Made by a program: the position numbers and the translations under genes. The notes beneath the pieces were generated by a model that did no database searches, had not been told where the DNA came from, and saw nothing but the letters and a program-made list of their open reading frames with translations. Source: Tardiphaga robiniae (GTDB taxonomy: Bacteria > Pseudomonadota > Alphaproteobacteria > Rhizobiales > Xanthobacteraceae). From it: a DNA stretch of 64,000 nt. The stretch is taken from assembly GCF_001618955.1 (NCBI RefSeq), contig NZ_LVYV01000034.1:186001-250000 (forward strand), given 5' to 3'. Positions 43,748 to 52,053 of the stretch are shown in pieces; the stretch's first letter is position 1, and every line of letters begins with the position of its first letter.

Positions 43748-43764
43748 AATTCGTCGTACGAATT
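43748..43764. promoter_or_regulatory. Dyad AATTCGT-CGT-ACGAATT upstream of the importer operon
   Basis: A perfect 7-bp inverted repeat with a 3-bp spacer, ending 93 bp before the receptor ATG. This form is typical of MarR-family operators. It differs from the hpaH/hpaR palindrome, so a second regulator may control uptake; the MarR at 50697-51290 is a candidate because ATTCG-N8-CGAAT lies before its own operon. Confidence 0.55.
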
Positions 43765-43857
43765 TCGCTGGGCTGTAGACAGGAGAAGAATTTTTCGCTC
43801 AACTCCCGCCCATCAAAGAAGGCTGGCGCTCAAGTCCGGCCTCTTAGGGAGAGAACG

Positions 43858-45006
43858 ATGACGCTCACGAGACGTGGATTCACGGCAGGATTGGCCGCTG
43901 GTCTGACCGCCCCCTACATTATTGGTAGCGCGCGCGCCCAGGGCGGCGGAACGATCAAGATCGGCATGTGCGCGCCGATTACGGGGCCGGCTGCGGAAGC
44001 GGGCAAATATGCGACCGGCGGCGCCAAGCTCGCAGTCGAGGCCATCAACAAGGCAGGTGGCATTCTCGGCAAGCAGATCGAACTGATCATCGAGGACGAT
44101 CAGACCACCAATCCCGGCATCGTGCTGGCCTTCTCCAAGCTTGCTGCCAATCCCGAAATCGTCGGTTTCCTCGGTTCGATCCGCTCGACTCAGGTGCATG
44201 CGATGGCGCCTGACGTGATGAAGCTCGGCAAGCCCGTGATGTTCGGCGGCACCGATCCGAACCTCACCAAGCTCGGCAATCCCTGGCTGTTCCGTTTCCG
44301 CCCGAATGACAGCTATTCCGGCCGCGTCATCGCCGAATATGGCGTCAAGAATCTCGACAAGAAGAAGTGGGCCGTGCTGCATTCGACCGATGCCTTCGGC
44401 ACGGCGGGCGGCAAGGCACTGACCGAAGCGCTCGGGCCGCTCGGTGCGACCGTCGCGCTCGATCAGGGCTATGCCAATCAAAGCCAGGATTTCACGCCTG
44501 TCGTTCTGGCGATCAAGCAGTCCGGCGCCGACATTCTCGGTTCCTATTTCACCTTCGAGAACGATCTCGGCATTTTTGCACGCCAGCTGCGACAGCTCGG
44601 CGTCAACATTCCGTGGGTCGGTTCGCCCTCGATCGTCAACGTCACCGCATTGAAGCTCGCCGGTCCCGCGCTCTACGGCACCTATGGCGTCGCCGATTAC
44701 GCGGAAGATTCCTCCGAGGCGTCGAAGGCCTTCGGCAAGGCTTACCGCGATGCCTACAAGGTTGCACCGGATAACCAGAGCTCCTGGCCATATGATGCGA
44801 TCAACGTGCTGGCAACGGCGATCAAGAATGCCGGTTCGACCGATCCGCAGAAGATCCGCGAGGCGATCCTCACGGTCAAGAAATATCCGGGCGCCGAAGG
44901 CGAATACAACTTCGACAAGAACGGCGACGGCCTACACGGCTACAACATCGTGAAGAACGAGAAGGGCAACATCGTCTTCGACAAGCACATCGAATTCGAT
45001 AATTGA
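43858..45006 (+). CDS. Branched-chain-type ABC transporter substrate-binding protein
   Basis: A 382-residue periplasmic receptor with a twin-arginine-like leader (MTLTRRGFTAGLAAGLTAPY, cleaved after SARAQ). The core shows IKIGMCAPITGPAAEAGKYA, EAINKAGGILGKQIELIIED and FEGD-equivalent turns typical of aromatic-acid-binding LIV receptors. TTAGGGAGAGAACG precedes the ATG. It heads the importer operon continued by LivH, LivM-LivG and LivF after a 244-bp gap containing repeats. Being beside hpaR, the likely ligand is an aryl-acetate or hydroxyphenylacetate (inference). Confidence 0.9.
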   Translation: MTLTRRGFTAGLAAGLTAPYIIGSARAQGGGTIKIGMCAPITGPAAEAGKYATGGAKLAVEAINKAGGILGKQIELIIEDDQTTNPGIVLAFSKLAANPEIVGFLGSIRSTQVHAMAPDVMKLGKPVMFGGTDPNLTKLGNPWLFRFRPNDSYSGRVIAEYGVKNLDKKKWAVLHSTDAFGTAGGKALTEALGPLGATVALDQGYANQSQDFTPVVLAIKQSGADILGSYFTFENDLGIFARQLRQLGVNIPWVGSPSIVNVTALKLAGPALYGTYGVADYAEDSSEASKAFGKAYRDAYKVAPDNQSSWPYDAINVLATAIKNAGSTDPQKIREAILTVKKYPGAEGEYNFDKNGDGLHGYNIVKNEKGNIVFDKHIEFDN

Positions 45007-45036
45007 CGGTGATGGCCGTCGTCCGACGGCCTAAAT

Positions 45037-45215
45037 CGTCATCCCGGGCACGCGCGTCTTCCGCGCGTGAACCGCCCCACCATTGTCATTCCGGGGTGCG
45101 AGCGCCGTCAGGCGGTCGCGAACCCGGAATCCCGGAATGTTCAGCGCCAGTTGCCGCGCTCACCATGTCGAGATTCCGGGTCTGCGCCCAAGCGGGCGCA
45201 TCCCGGAATGACGAG
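45037..45215. repeat. Two tandem palindromic repeats (CGTCATTCCGGGGC family)
   Basis: A short hairpin CGTCATCCCGGGCACGCGCG with a CGCGCGTGAAC arm is followed by a full copy from GTCATTCCGGGGTGCGAGC to GCATCCCGGAATGACGAG. They separate the receptor gene from the permease genes. Such a position often allows more receptor than permease to be made. Confidence 0.8.
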
Positions 45216-45250
45216 TTCTTGGCAAAATCACCTCCCACCGAGCACGCCTG

Positions 45251-46126
45251 ATGGATCTGGTACTGCAGTTACTGTTTACGGGAATCGGCATCGGAGCCGT
45301 CTACGCGCTGGTCGCGCTGGGCTTCGTGTTGATCTTCCGAGCGACAAACGTCGTCAATTTCGCGCAAGGCGAGTTCTCGATGGTCGCTGCCTATCTCATG
45401 GTGGTCTGCGCCGTCGATCTGGAACTGCCTTACTGGCTATCCTTCATCATTGCGCTCGCGGGCATGGCTGTCATCGGCGCCATCTTCAATCTCGGCGTCT
45501 ATTATCCGCTGCGCCACCGCACCTATCTGCCTGTGATCATCGCCACCATCGGCGCCTCGATCCTGATGGCCAATGGTGTGCTCGCGCTGTACGGGCCGCA
45601 GCCGCAGGTGCTGCCGGGCTGGTTCGAGACCCCCGGCATCCAGCTCGGCCCGGTCTATCTCGACAGTCAGTATCTCCTGATCATCGTGGTCACCATCGCG
45701 CTGGTGATCTTCAATTACTGGTTTTTCGAACACACCATGATCGGCAAGAAGCTGCAGGCGACCTCGCAGGACAAGGAGATGGCATCGCTGCTCGGTATTT
45801 CCGTCTCGACCATGATCATGGTCACCTTCATCTATTCGGCCGTGCTCGGCGGTCTTGCTGGTCTGCTGGTGGCGCCGATCCTGTTCGTCTCGATCCAGAT
45901 GGGCTCGACCATCGCGCTGAAAGCCTTCGCCGCCACCATCATCGGCGGCTTCGGCGATGTCACAGGCGCCATCATCGGCGGCCTCGCGCTCGGGATCATC
46001 GAGACCTTCGGCGCCGCCTATATCTCCGTGCCGTATAAAGACGGCTTCGCCTTCCTCGTGCTGGTGCTGTTCCTGGTGTTTCGTCCGCAGGGCATCTTCG
46101 GCGAACGTGTCGCGGAGAAAGCATGA
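45251..46126 (+). CDS. LivH-type branched-chain ABC permease
   Basis: A 291-residue inner-membrane permease. MDLVLQLLFTGIGIGAVYAL and FVLIFRATNVVNFAQGEFSM are the LivH start signature. Later come ISVSTMIMVTFIYSAVLGGL, and LKAFAATIIGGFGDVTGAII, the coupling-loop region. About eight or nine hydrophobic segments are visible. No obvious Shine-Dalgarno precedes the ATG. Its stop overlaps the next start (ATGA at 46123-46126). Confidence 0.92.
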   Translation: MDLVLQLLFTGIGIGAVYALVALGFVLIFRATNVVNFAQGEFSMVAAYLMVVCAVDLELPYWLSFIIALAGMAVIGAIFNLGVYYPLRHRTYLPVIIATIGASILMANGVLALYGPQPQVLPGWFETPGIQLGPVYLDSQYLLIIVVTIALVIFNYWFFEHTMIGKKLQATSQDKEMASLLGISVSTMIMVTFIYSAVLGGLAGLLVAPILFVSIQMGSTIALKAFAATIIGGFGDVTGAIIGGLALGIIETFGAAYISVPYKDGFAFLVLVLFLVFRPQGIFGERVAEKA

Positions 46127-47901
46127 GCACCTCCAGCGAGAACATCGAGGCAGTGGTCATCACGCGTCCGAAACCGCTGCTGCTGCGCCACGCGCCGTAT
46201 TTCATCGGCGCCGCCATCGTGGTCTTTCTGGCTGCCTCCGCGCAGTTCGACGGCTACATCCTCAACATCCTGATGCAGGCGACGACCTTCGCCATCGCCG
46301 TGTTCGGCCTGTCGGTGGTGCTTGGCCTGTGCGGCCAGATCAATCTGGCGCAGGCGGCATTCTTCGGCTTCGGCGCCTATGCGGTCGGCATCGGCACCAC
46401 AGACTATCAGCTCAGCTACTGGCTCTGCCTGGTGGCGGGCTGCGTGATGGCGCTGGTCGCTGGCGCGATCCTCGGCTTGTCGACGCTGCGACTCGGTGGG
46501 CACTACCTTGCCATGGTGACGATCTCGTTCCAGCAGATCGTCACGCTGGTGATGATCAACGCGATCTGGCTCACCAAGGGACCGGACGGCGTGTCGAAGA
46601 TCGGCCGTCCCTCGCTGTTCCTGTCGTCGCAGTCCTATCTGGCCTTCTGTGTCGCGATGCTGGCGCTGGTCGGCTACATCGTCTGGCATCTGCCGGAGAC
46701 GCGGCTCGGCCGCGCCATGCGCGCCGTGCGCGACAACGAACTCGCGGCGGGCGTCAACGGCATCGATGTGTTTCGTACCAAGGTCTACGCCTTCGCCATA
46801 TCGGCCGTGCTCGGCGGTCTCGGCGGCGGACTGTTCGCCGGCGGCTTCGCCTATATCAGTCCGGATCAGTTCTCCTTCGCCGAATCCATCGTGTTCCTGA
46901 CGATGTCGCTGCTCGGCGGCGTGGCGTCGCCGATCGGCTCGGCCATCGGCACGGGTCTTCTGATCCTGATTCCGGAATGGCTGCGCTTCCTCAAGAGCGT
47001 GCCGGGCCTATATCTGGCGATCTACGGCCTCTCGGTGATCCTCATCATCCGCTTCATGCCGGATGGCATCTGGGGCTTTGTCACTGCCGCCTATGATCGC
47101 ATGCGCAGCAGCAAGAAGGTGGCCGTGACAAGCGCGCCGCTGCAGCTCAGGCCGGCGACGACCGGCGGCGAGATGGTGCTCGAAGTCACCGGCCTGTCGA
47201 AACATTTCGGCGGTTTGAAAGCCGTCGATCAGGTCGACATATCAGTGCGCCGCGGCGGCGTGCACGCGCTGATCGGCCCGAACGGTTCCGGCAAGACCAC
47301 GACGCTCAACGTGCTGTCGGGTCTCTACAATGCGACCTCAGGCAAGGTGGTGCTGGATGGCACCGACGTCACAACGATGCCGCCGCATCTGCGCGCAGCA
47401 GCGGGGCTCGGCCGCACCTTCCAGAACATCCGCCTGTTCCGCTCGATGACCGCACTGGAAAACGTCATCATCGGCGCCGAGCGGCCGGGCAATACGCTGA
47501 CCGGCAAGGGCGATGAAGCCGCGCTGACCGAGCGGGCGCTGGCGGCACTCACTTTCGTTGGCCTCGGCCCGCGCGCCATGGAGCTGATTTCCAGCTTCTC
47601 CTACGGCCATCAGCGCCTGATCGAGATCGCGCGCGCATTGGCGGCGAACCCGACGCTGCTGCTGCTCGACGAGCCCGCTGCCGGTCTCAATTCGACCGAG
47701 AAGCTCGAACTGCATGAACTGCTCAAGCGCATCGCGGCGCAGGGGCTGACCATTCTGATCATCGATCACGACATGACGCTGGTGTCGGAAGCAGCCCAGC
47801 ACATCACCGTGCTGAATTTCGGACGGCGTATTGCCGATGGCGAGTCGATGGCGGTGCTGCGCCATCCCGATGTCGTCTCGGCCTATCTCGGAACAGACTG
47901 A
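46123..47901 (+). CDS. Fused LivM permease - LivG ATPase
   Basis: 592 residues. Residues 1 to about 325 form the LivM permease (FGLSVVLGLCGQINLAQAAF, FGAYAVGI, ETRLGRAMRAVRDNELAAGV, LLGGVASPIGSAIGTGLLIL). A linker of about 25 residues leads to a LivG ATPase from about 350. The ATPase has Walker A GPNGSGKTT near 385, the signature SYGHQRLIEIARAL, Walker B TLLLLDEPAAGLN and the switch His in IIDHDMTLV. Fusion of the second permease to its ATPase occurs in some aromatic-acid importers. It overlaps LivH by 4 bp and LivF by 1 bp. Confidence 0.92.
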   Translation: MSTSSENIEAVVITRPKPLLLRHAPYFIGAAIVVFLAASAQFDGYILNILMQATTFAIAVFGLSVVLGLCGQINLAQAAFFGFGAYAVGIGTTDYQLSYWLCLVAGCVMALVAGAILGLSTLRLGGHYLAMVTISFQQIVTLVMINAIWLTKGPDGVSKIGRPSLFLSSQSYLAFCVAMLALVGYIVWHLPETRLGRAMRAVRDNELAAGVNGIDVFRTKVYAFAISAVLGGLGGGLFAGGFAYISPDQFSFAESIVFLTMSLLGGVASPIGSAIGTGLLILIPEWLRFLKSVPGLYLAIYGLSVILIIRFMPDGIWGFVTAAYDRMRSSKKVAVTSAPLQLRPATTGGEMVLEVTGLSKHFGGLKAVDQVDISVRRGGVHALIGPNGSGKTTTLNVLSGLYNATSGKVVLDGTDVTTMPPHLRAAAGLGRTFQNIRLFRSMTALENVIIGAERPGNTLTGKGDEAALTERALAALTFVGLGPRAMELISSFSYGHQRLIEIARALAANPTLLLLDEPAAGLNSTEKLELHELLKRIAAQGLTILIIDHDMTLVSEAAQHITVLNFGRRIADGESMAVLRHPDVVSAYLGTD

Positions 47902-48644
47902 TGCCGCTGCTTGAAATCAACGATCTCAATGTCCGCTACGGCGAAATCGTCGCGCTCCGCGGTGTGTCGTTCAATGTCGAGGAAGGGCAGGTGGTCACGC
48001 TGCTCGGCGCCAACGGCGCCGGCAAGTCGACCACGCTGCGCGCGATCTCGGGTCTGGCCAAGCCGGCCTCGGGCGATATTCTGTTCGACGGCAAGTCGAT
48101 CGCAGGTTTGGGCCCAGAGGCAATCGTGCGGATGGGCATCTCCCATGTGCCGGAGGGCAGGCGGGTGTTTCCCGGCCTGACGGTGAAAGAGAACATCATG
48201 CTTGGCGGCTCCAACCGCAAAGCGAGCAAGGCCGAATTGTCTGGTGAAGCCGACGCGATGTTCGATCTGTTTCCCGACATACGGAAATTCTCTGGTGCGC
48301 TTGGCTGGACGCTGTCCGGCGGCCAGTTGCAGATGGTTGCCGTCGCGCGCGGCCTGATGGCCAAGCCGCGGTTGCTACTCCTGGACGAGCCGTCGCTCGG
48401 CCTTGCGCCGGTCATCGTGCAGGCCGTGTTCCGCATCATCACGGAAATCCGCCTCTCCACCACGGTCTTGCTTGTGGAGCAAAATGCGCGCATGGGACTA
48501 TCCGTCGCCGATCAGGGTTACGTGCTGGAAACCGGCCGTATCGTGCTTGGCGGCAAGCCGGAGGATCTCTGGGCCAATGAGGCCATCGCGGCCGCCTATC
48601 TCGGCGGTCATGGTAAACCTGCAGCAGGTCTTGCGGCCCATTGA
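47901..48644 (+). CDS. LivF-type ABC ATPase
   Basis: A 247-residue ATP-binding subunit with Walker A LLGANGAGKSTTLRAISGL, VPEGRRVFPGLTVKENIMLG typical of LivF, the signature LSGGQLQMVAVARGL and Walker B RLLLLDEPSLGLAPVI. TGATG at 47899-47903 overlaps the fused permease-ATPase stop, showing translational coupling. It completes the importer. Confidence 0.93.
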   Translation: MPLLEINDLNVRYGEIVALRGVSFNVEEGQVVTLLGANGAGKSTTLRAISGLAKPASGDILFDGKSIAGLGPEAIVRMGISHVPEGRRVFPGLTVKENIMLGGSNRKASKAELSGEADAMFDLFPDIRKFSGALGWTLSGGQLQMVAVARGLMAKPRLLLLDEPSLGLAPVIVQAVFRIITEIRLSTTVLLVEQNARMGLSVADQGYVLETGRIVLGGKPEDLWANEAIAAAYLGGHGKPAAGLAAH

Positions 48645-48695
48645 GGGCTTGCACCGACGGCCTCGCTGCCCATCAACAAGGACGAATGTCCCACC

Positions 48696-49781
48696 ATGGT
48701 TACAGTTCAAGTCAACAAGCTCATCGATTTCGTTGCCGACGTGTTCGCCCATGCCGACTCTTCTCCCGAAGAAGCCCGGCGCATCGCGACCTATCTCACC
48801 ACCGCGAACCTGACCGGCCATGATAGCCACGGCGTGATCCGCGTGCCCGTCTATATCCGCTGGCGCAACAACGGGATGATCACTCCGAACCAGACCATCG
48901 AAATCCCCGTCGATACGCCGTCGCTCGCCGTCGTCGATGGCCGTTTCGGCTATGGCCAGACGGTCGGCCCGCAGGCGGTCAAACTGGGAATCGAGAAGTG
49001 CAAGGCGGCCGGTCTCTCCGCCATCGCCACCAAGAATTCCGGTCACATCGGCCGCATCGGCGACTGGGCCGAGATGGCAGCAGCCGAAGGCCTCGTCTCG
49101 ATCCATTTCGTCACGGCTGCTGGCTCCGTGCTGGTCGCGCCCTATGGCGGCGTCGAGCGCCGTCTCTCCACCGCGCCCTATTGCGTCGGCATTCCGCGTC
49201 CCGGACAGATGCCGGTGGTGCTCGATTTCGCGACCTCGGTGGTGGCCGAAGGCAAGGTGCTGGTTGCCTCGCGCGGCGGCAAGAAGCTGCCGAAGGGCGC
49301 GCTGATTGCTCCCGATGGCACGCTGAGCGAAGACCCGGCGCTGCTTTACGGCCCGCATGAGATGCAAGGTCCGCGCGATCACTCCAAGGGCACCGGCGCG
49401 ATCCGCGCTTTCGGCGATCACAAGGGCTCGGGTCTCGCATTGATCTGCGAACTGCTCGGCGGCGCGCTGACTGGCAACGGTGCCACCAAGTATGATCGGC
49501 CATTCGCCAATGGCATGTTCTCGATCTATATCGATCCGAAAGTGATCGACCCCGCGAACTTCTTCGACGGCGAAGTCGCGCGCTATGTCGACTTCTTCAA
49601 GAGCGCGAAGCCGGCAGCCGGCGTCGACGCCGTTCTGATCCCCGGCGACAACGAGGCCAAGACCCGCGCCGAGCGCACCGCCAATGGCGTGCCATTGCCG
49701 GACGAGACCTGGGCTGCCATCGTGCAGACCGCACGCGACGTCGGCGTCAGCGAAGAGGCCGTGAAGAAGGCGACGTCGTAG
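48696..49781 (+). CDS. Malate/L-lactate dehydrogenase-family oxidoreductase (Ldh/YlbC type)
   Basis: A 361-residue NAD(P)-dependent 2-hydroxy-acid dehydrogenase of the non-Rossmann LDH2/MDG2 fold. Motifs: NLTGHDSHGVIRVPVYIRWR with catalytic His, VVDGRFGYGQTVGPQAVKLG, TKNSGHIGRIGDWAEMAAAE and FGDHKGSGLALICELLGGAL. It probably reduces or oxidises a 2-oxo/2-hydroxy acid made in the neighbouring pathway, for example a 4-hydroxy-2-oxo dioate or an aryl-lactate; this is inference. It lies between the importer and the aldolase on the same strand. Confidence 0.88.
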   Translation: MVTVQVNKLIDFVADVFAHADSSPEEARRIATYLTTANLTGHDSHGVIRVPVYIRWRNNGMITPNQTIEIPVDTPSLAVVDGRFGYGQTVGPQAVKLGIEKCKAAGLSAIATKNSGHIGRIGDWAEMAAAEGLVSIHFVTAAGSVLVAPYGGVERRLSTAPYCVGIPRPGQMPVVLDFATSVVAEGKVLVASRGGKKLPKGALIAPDGTLSEDPALLYGPHEMQGPRDHSKGTGAIRAFGDHKGSGLALICELLGGALTGNGATKYDRPFANGMFSIYIDPKVIDPANFFDGEVARYVDFFKSAKPAAGVDAVLIPGDNEAKTRAERTANGVPLPDETWAAIVQTARDVGVSEEAVKKATS

Positions 49782-49845
49782 TTTCTCGAACTCAACTCTG
49801 CTGCACTCAAGTCATCACTACCAACCAAAAGAAGGACCATCGACG

Positions 49846-50622
49846 ATGGCAAACAAAGTCAAAGAAATCTGGAAGGCGGGCAAGGTAGCCGTCAACGGCT
49901 GGCTGGCGATTCCGTCGGGCTTCTCCGCCGAAGTGATGGCGCAGTGCGGCTTCGACAGCGTCACCGTCGATATCCAGCACGGCGTGCAGGACTACATGTC
50001 GATGGTGGAGTGTTTCCAGGCGATGGGTGCGCATCCGGTGACGCCGATGGTCCGCGTGCCATGGAACGAGCCCGGCATCATCGGCAAGGTGCTCGACGGC
50101 GGCGCCTATGGCGTGATCTGCCCGATGGTCAATACCAAGGAAGAGGCTGAAAACTTCGTCCAGTATTGCAAGTATCCGCCGCGCGGCACCCGCAGCAACG
50201 GTCCGATCCGCTCCGGCATGTATGGCGGCGCTGGCGACTACCAGAAGACCGCCAACGCCGACATCATCTGCCTGCCGATGCTGGAAACCAAGACCGCAGT
50301 CGACAACATGGAAGCCATCCTCGATGTCGAAGGCATCGATGGTGTTTATGTCGGTCCCTCCGATCTCGGCTTTTCCTACGGTCTCGTGCCGAAGCTCGAC
50401 CGCGAAGAGCCGGAGATCCTCAAGATCTACGACAAGCTGATCAAGGAATGCGACAAGCGCGGCCTCAACCCCGGCATCCACTGCTCGGGCCCCGTGGGTG
50501 CTGCGAAAAACATCGGCATGGGATTCAAGCTGGTGACACTGCTCAACGACAGCGGCATTCTCGCCACCGGCGCGAAGAGCTGGGTCAACGACACCCGCAA
50601 GGGCTCGGGCGGCAAGGCATAA
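49846..50622 (+). CDS. hpaI: HpcH/HpaI-family class II aldolase
   Basis: Cleaves 4-hydroxy-2-oxoheptane-1,7-dioate to pyruvate and succinate semialdehyde in the homoprotocatechuate pathway; 258 residues. Family residues: catalytic His in VTVDIQHGVQDY, Arg in TPMVRVPWNEPG, metal ligands Glu in CLPMLETKTAVDN and Asp in VYVGPSDLGFSYG. GAAGGACC precedes ATG 49846. It lies downstream of the importer and dehydrogenase, away from hpaHFED but within the same supercluster, and supplies the missing last step. The sequence is also compatible with related 2-keto-3-deoxy aldolases. Confidence 0.85.
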   Translation: MANKVKEIWKAGKVAVNGWLAIPSGFSAEVMAQCGFDSVTVDIQHGVQDYMSMVECFQAMGAHPVTPMVRVPWNEPGIIGKVLDGGAYGVICPMVNTKEEAENFVQYCKYPPRGTRSNGPIRSGMYGGAGDYQKTANADIICLPMLETKTAVDNMEAILDVEGIDGVYVGPSDLGFSYGLVPKLDREEPEILKIYDKLIKECDKRGLNPGIHCSGPVGAAKNIGMGFKLVTLLNDSGILATGAKSWVNDTRKGSGGKA

Positions 50623-50635
50623 GCCACCACACTCT

Positions 50636-50680
50636 CGTCGTTCCGGGGCGCGCGCAATGCGCGCGAACCCGGAATGACGG
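50636..50680. repeat. Short palindromic repeat (CGTCATTCCGGGGC family)
   Basis: A minimal copy: CGTCGTTCCGGGGCGCGCGC and its imperfect complement CGCGCGAACCCGGAATGACG around a 4-5 nt loop. It lies between the convergent aldolase and MarR genes. Confidence 0.75.
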
Positions 50681-50696
50681 TGTTAGAGATTGACGA

Positions 50697-51290
50697 TCAT
50701 TGCTCGGACGATCCGGCGTCCGTTTTCGCCTCGCTCTGCCGTCCGTCGATCACATCCGCAAAACGCATCAGCTCCTGCATCAGCAACTGCTGTCCTTCGA
50801 GTCCGAGCGGTGCCAACAACTCTCGCTGCACGTCGAACACCCGCGGAATCGCTTCGTTGATGATGGTCTCGCCGGCCGACGTAAGCTGCACGCGCAGCGT
50901 CCTGCGATCGTTCGGCTCCGGCAGTCGTGCTAGATAATTCTGCGCCTCAAGCTTGTTGAGCCGGCTGGTCAGGCCTGCGCCACTGAGTAGCAGCGATTCG
51001 GCGATCTGCTTCGGCGACAGGCTGTAGGGCGCGCCAGCGCGGCGCAGCGCCGTCAGCACGTCATAGGTGCCGCGCGTCAGTTCGAAGGGCGCGAGCGCCT
51101 CGTCGATGAGGGCTGTGCATTGCATCTGAATCCGGCCGATCAGGCCGTAGATGTGCACCGGGCTGGGGTCGATATCCGGTCGCTCCGTCTGCCACTGCGC
51201 AAAAATGGCATCGACCTGTTCGCGCATTGCCGCGCGCGCGCGCGTCGGGCGACGCGAGGGTGGTTTCGATCGAGATGTCTCGTCAGTCAT
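50697..51290 (-). CDS. MarR-family transcriptional regulator
   Basis: A 197-residue winged-helix protein with an Arg/Ser-rich leader (TDETSRSKPPSRRPTRARAA). The core is IGRIQMQCTALIDEALAPFE, LTRGTYDVLTALRRAGAPYS, the recognition helix ESLLLSGAGLTSRLNKLEAQ and the wing RLPEPNDRRTLRVQLTSAG. It starts 4 bp after the permease stop and so belongs to the leftward ABC operon. It probably controls that operon and the divergent catabolic genes. Confidence 0.9.
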   Translation of the reverse strand: MTDETSRSKPPSRRPTRARAAMREQVDAIFAQWQTERPDIDPSPVHIYGLIGRIQMQCTALIDEALAPFELTRGTYDVLTALRRAGAPYSLSPKQIAESLLLSGAGLTSRLNKLEAQNYLARLPEPNDRRTLRVQLTSAGETIINEAIPRVFDVQRELLAPLGLEGQQLLMQELMRFADVIDGRQSEAKTDAGSSEQ

Positions 51291-51294
51291 GGTC

Positions 51295-52053
51295 TCACGG
51301 CGTCCAGTCGATCACGCGTCGTTCGATAAACTCGATGCCGTGAAACAGCGCAATACTCAACACGGTGAGCAGCGCGATGGCGGCGAAAGCGAGCGGCGTC
51401 TGCGACTGCGCGGTGGAGGTCAGGATCAGATAGCCGAGCCCGTCCTGCGCGGCGACGAATTCGCTGATCACAGCGCCGATCACGGCGAAGGTCACCGCCA
51501 CCTTGCAGCCGGTGAAGAAGTGCGGCAGCGCCACGGGAACGCGCAGCCGACGGAACACCATATGCGGCGAGGCGCCGAGCGAGCGCATCAGGTCGAGCAT
51601 GGTCTTTGGCGCAGCCTCGAAGCCGGCAACCATGTTGACGAGGATCGGGAAGAAGCAGACCAGCACCACGACCAGGATCTTCGGCCATTCCGAGAGGCCG
51701 AACCACAAAATGATCAGCGGCGCCACGGCGACCTTCGGCACCGACTGCAGGCCGAGCAGGATCGGATAGATGATCCGGCGCGCCAGTGGATTGAGGCTGA
51801 TCAGGATCGCCAGCGGCAGCGACAGCGCGATCGCCAGCACGAAGCCGAGCACGGTCTCGCGTAGCGTCACCAGCGTGTTCGATGCCAGCTCCGGCGCCCA
51901 TTTCACGGCGGAGCTGTAGATCTCCAAGGGCGCCGGCAGGATCCATGTCGGAATCTTCAGGACGTCAGCGATCAACTCCCAGCCGATCAATAGCGCCAGA
52001 TAGATCAGCGGCGTGGCGGCGCGGTCGATGAAGCGCGAGATCATGTCAGCCAC
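51295..52053 (-). CDS. ABC permease (SsuC/TauC/ThiX-like)
   Basis: A 252-residue inner-membrane permease with about six helices and the BPD_transp_1 coupling motif ASPHMVFRRLRVPVALPHFF. The N-terminal MADMISRFIDRAATPLIYLA and VPKVAVAPLIILWFGLSEWP are typical of nitrate/sulfonate/pyrimidine-type importers. It overlaps the ATPase gene by 8 bp and forms an importer with it and the NMT1-like receptor. Confidence 0.92.
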   Translation of the reverse strand: MADMISRFIDRAATPLIYLALLIGWELIADVLKIPTWILPAPLEIYSSAVKWAPELASNTLVTLRETVLGFVLAIALSLPLAILISLNPLARRIIYPILLGLQSVPKVAVAPLIILWFGLSEWPKILVVVLVCFFPILVNMVAGFEAAPKTMLDLMRSLGASPHMVFRRLRVPVALPHFFTGCKVAVTFAVIGAVISEFVAAQDGLGYLILTSTAQSQTPLAFAAIALLTVLSIALFHGIEFIERRVIDWTP

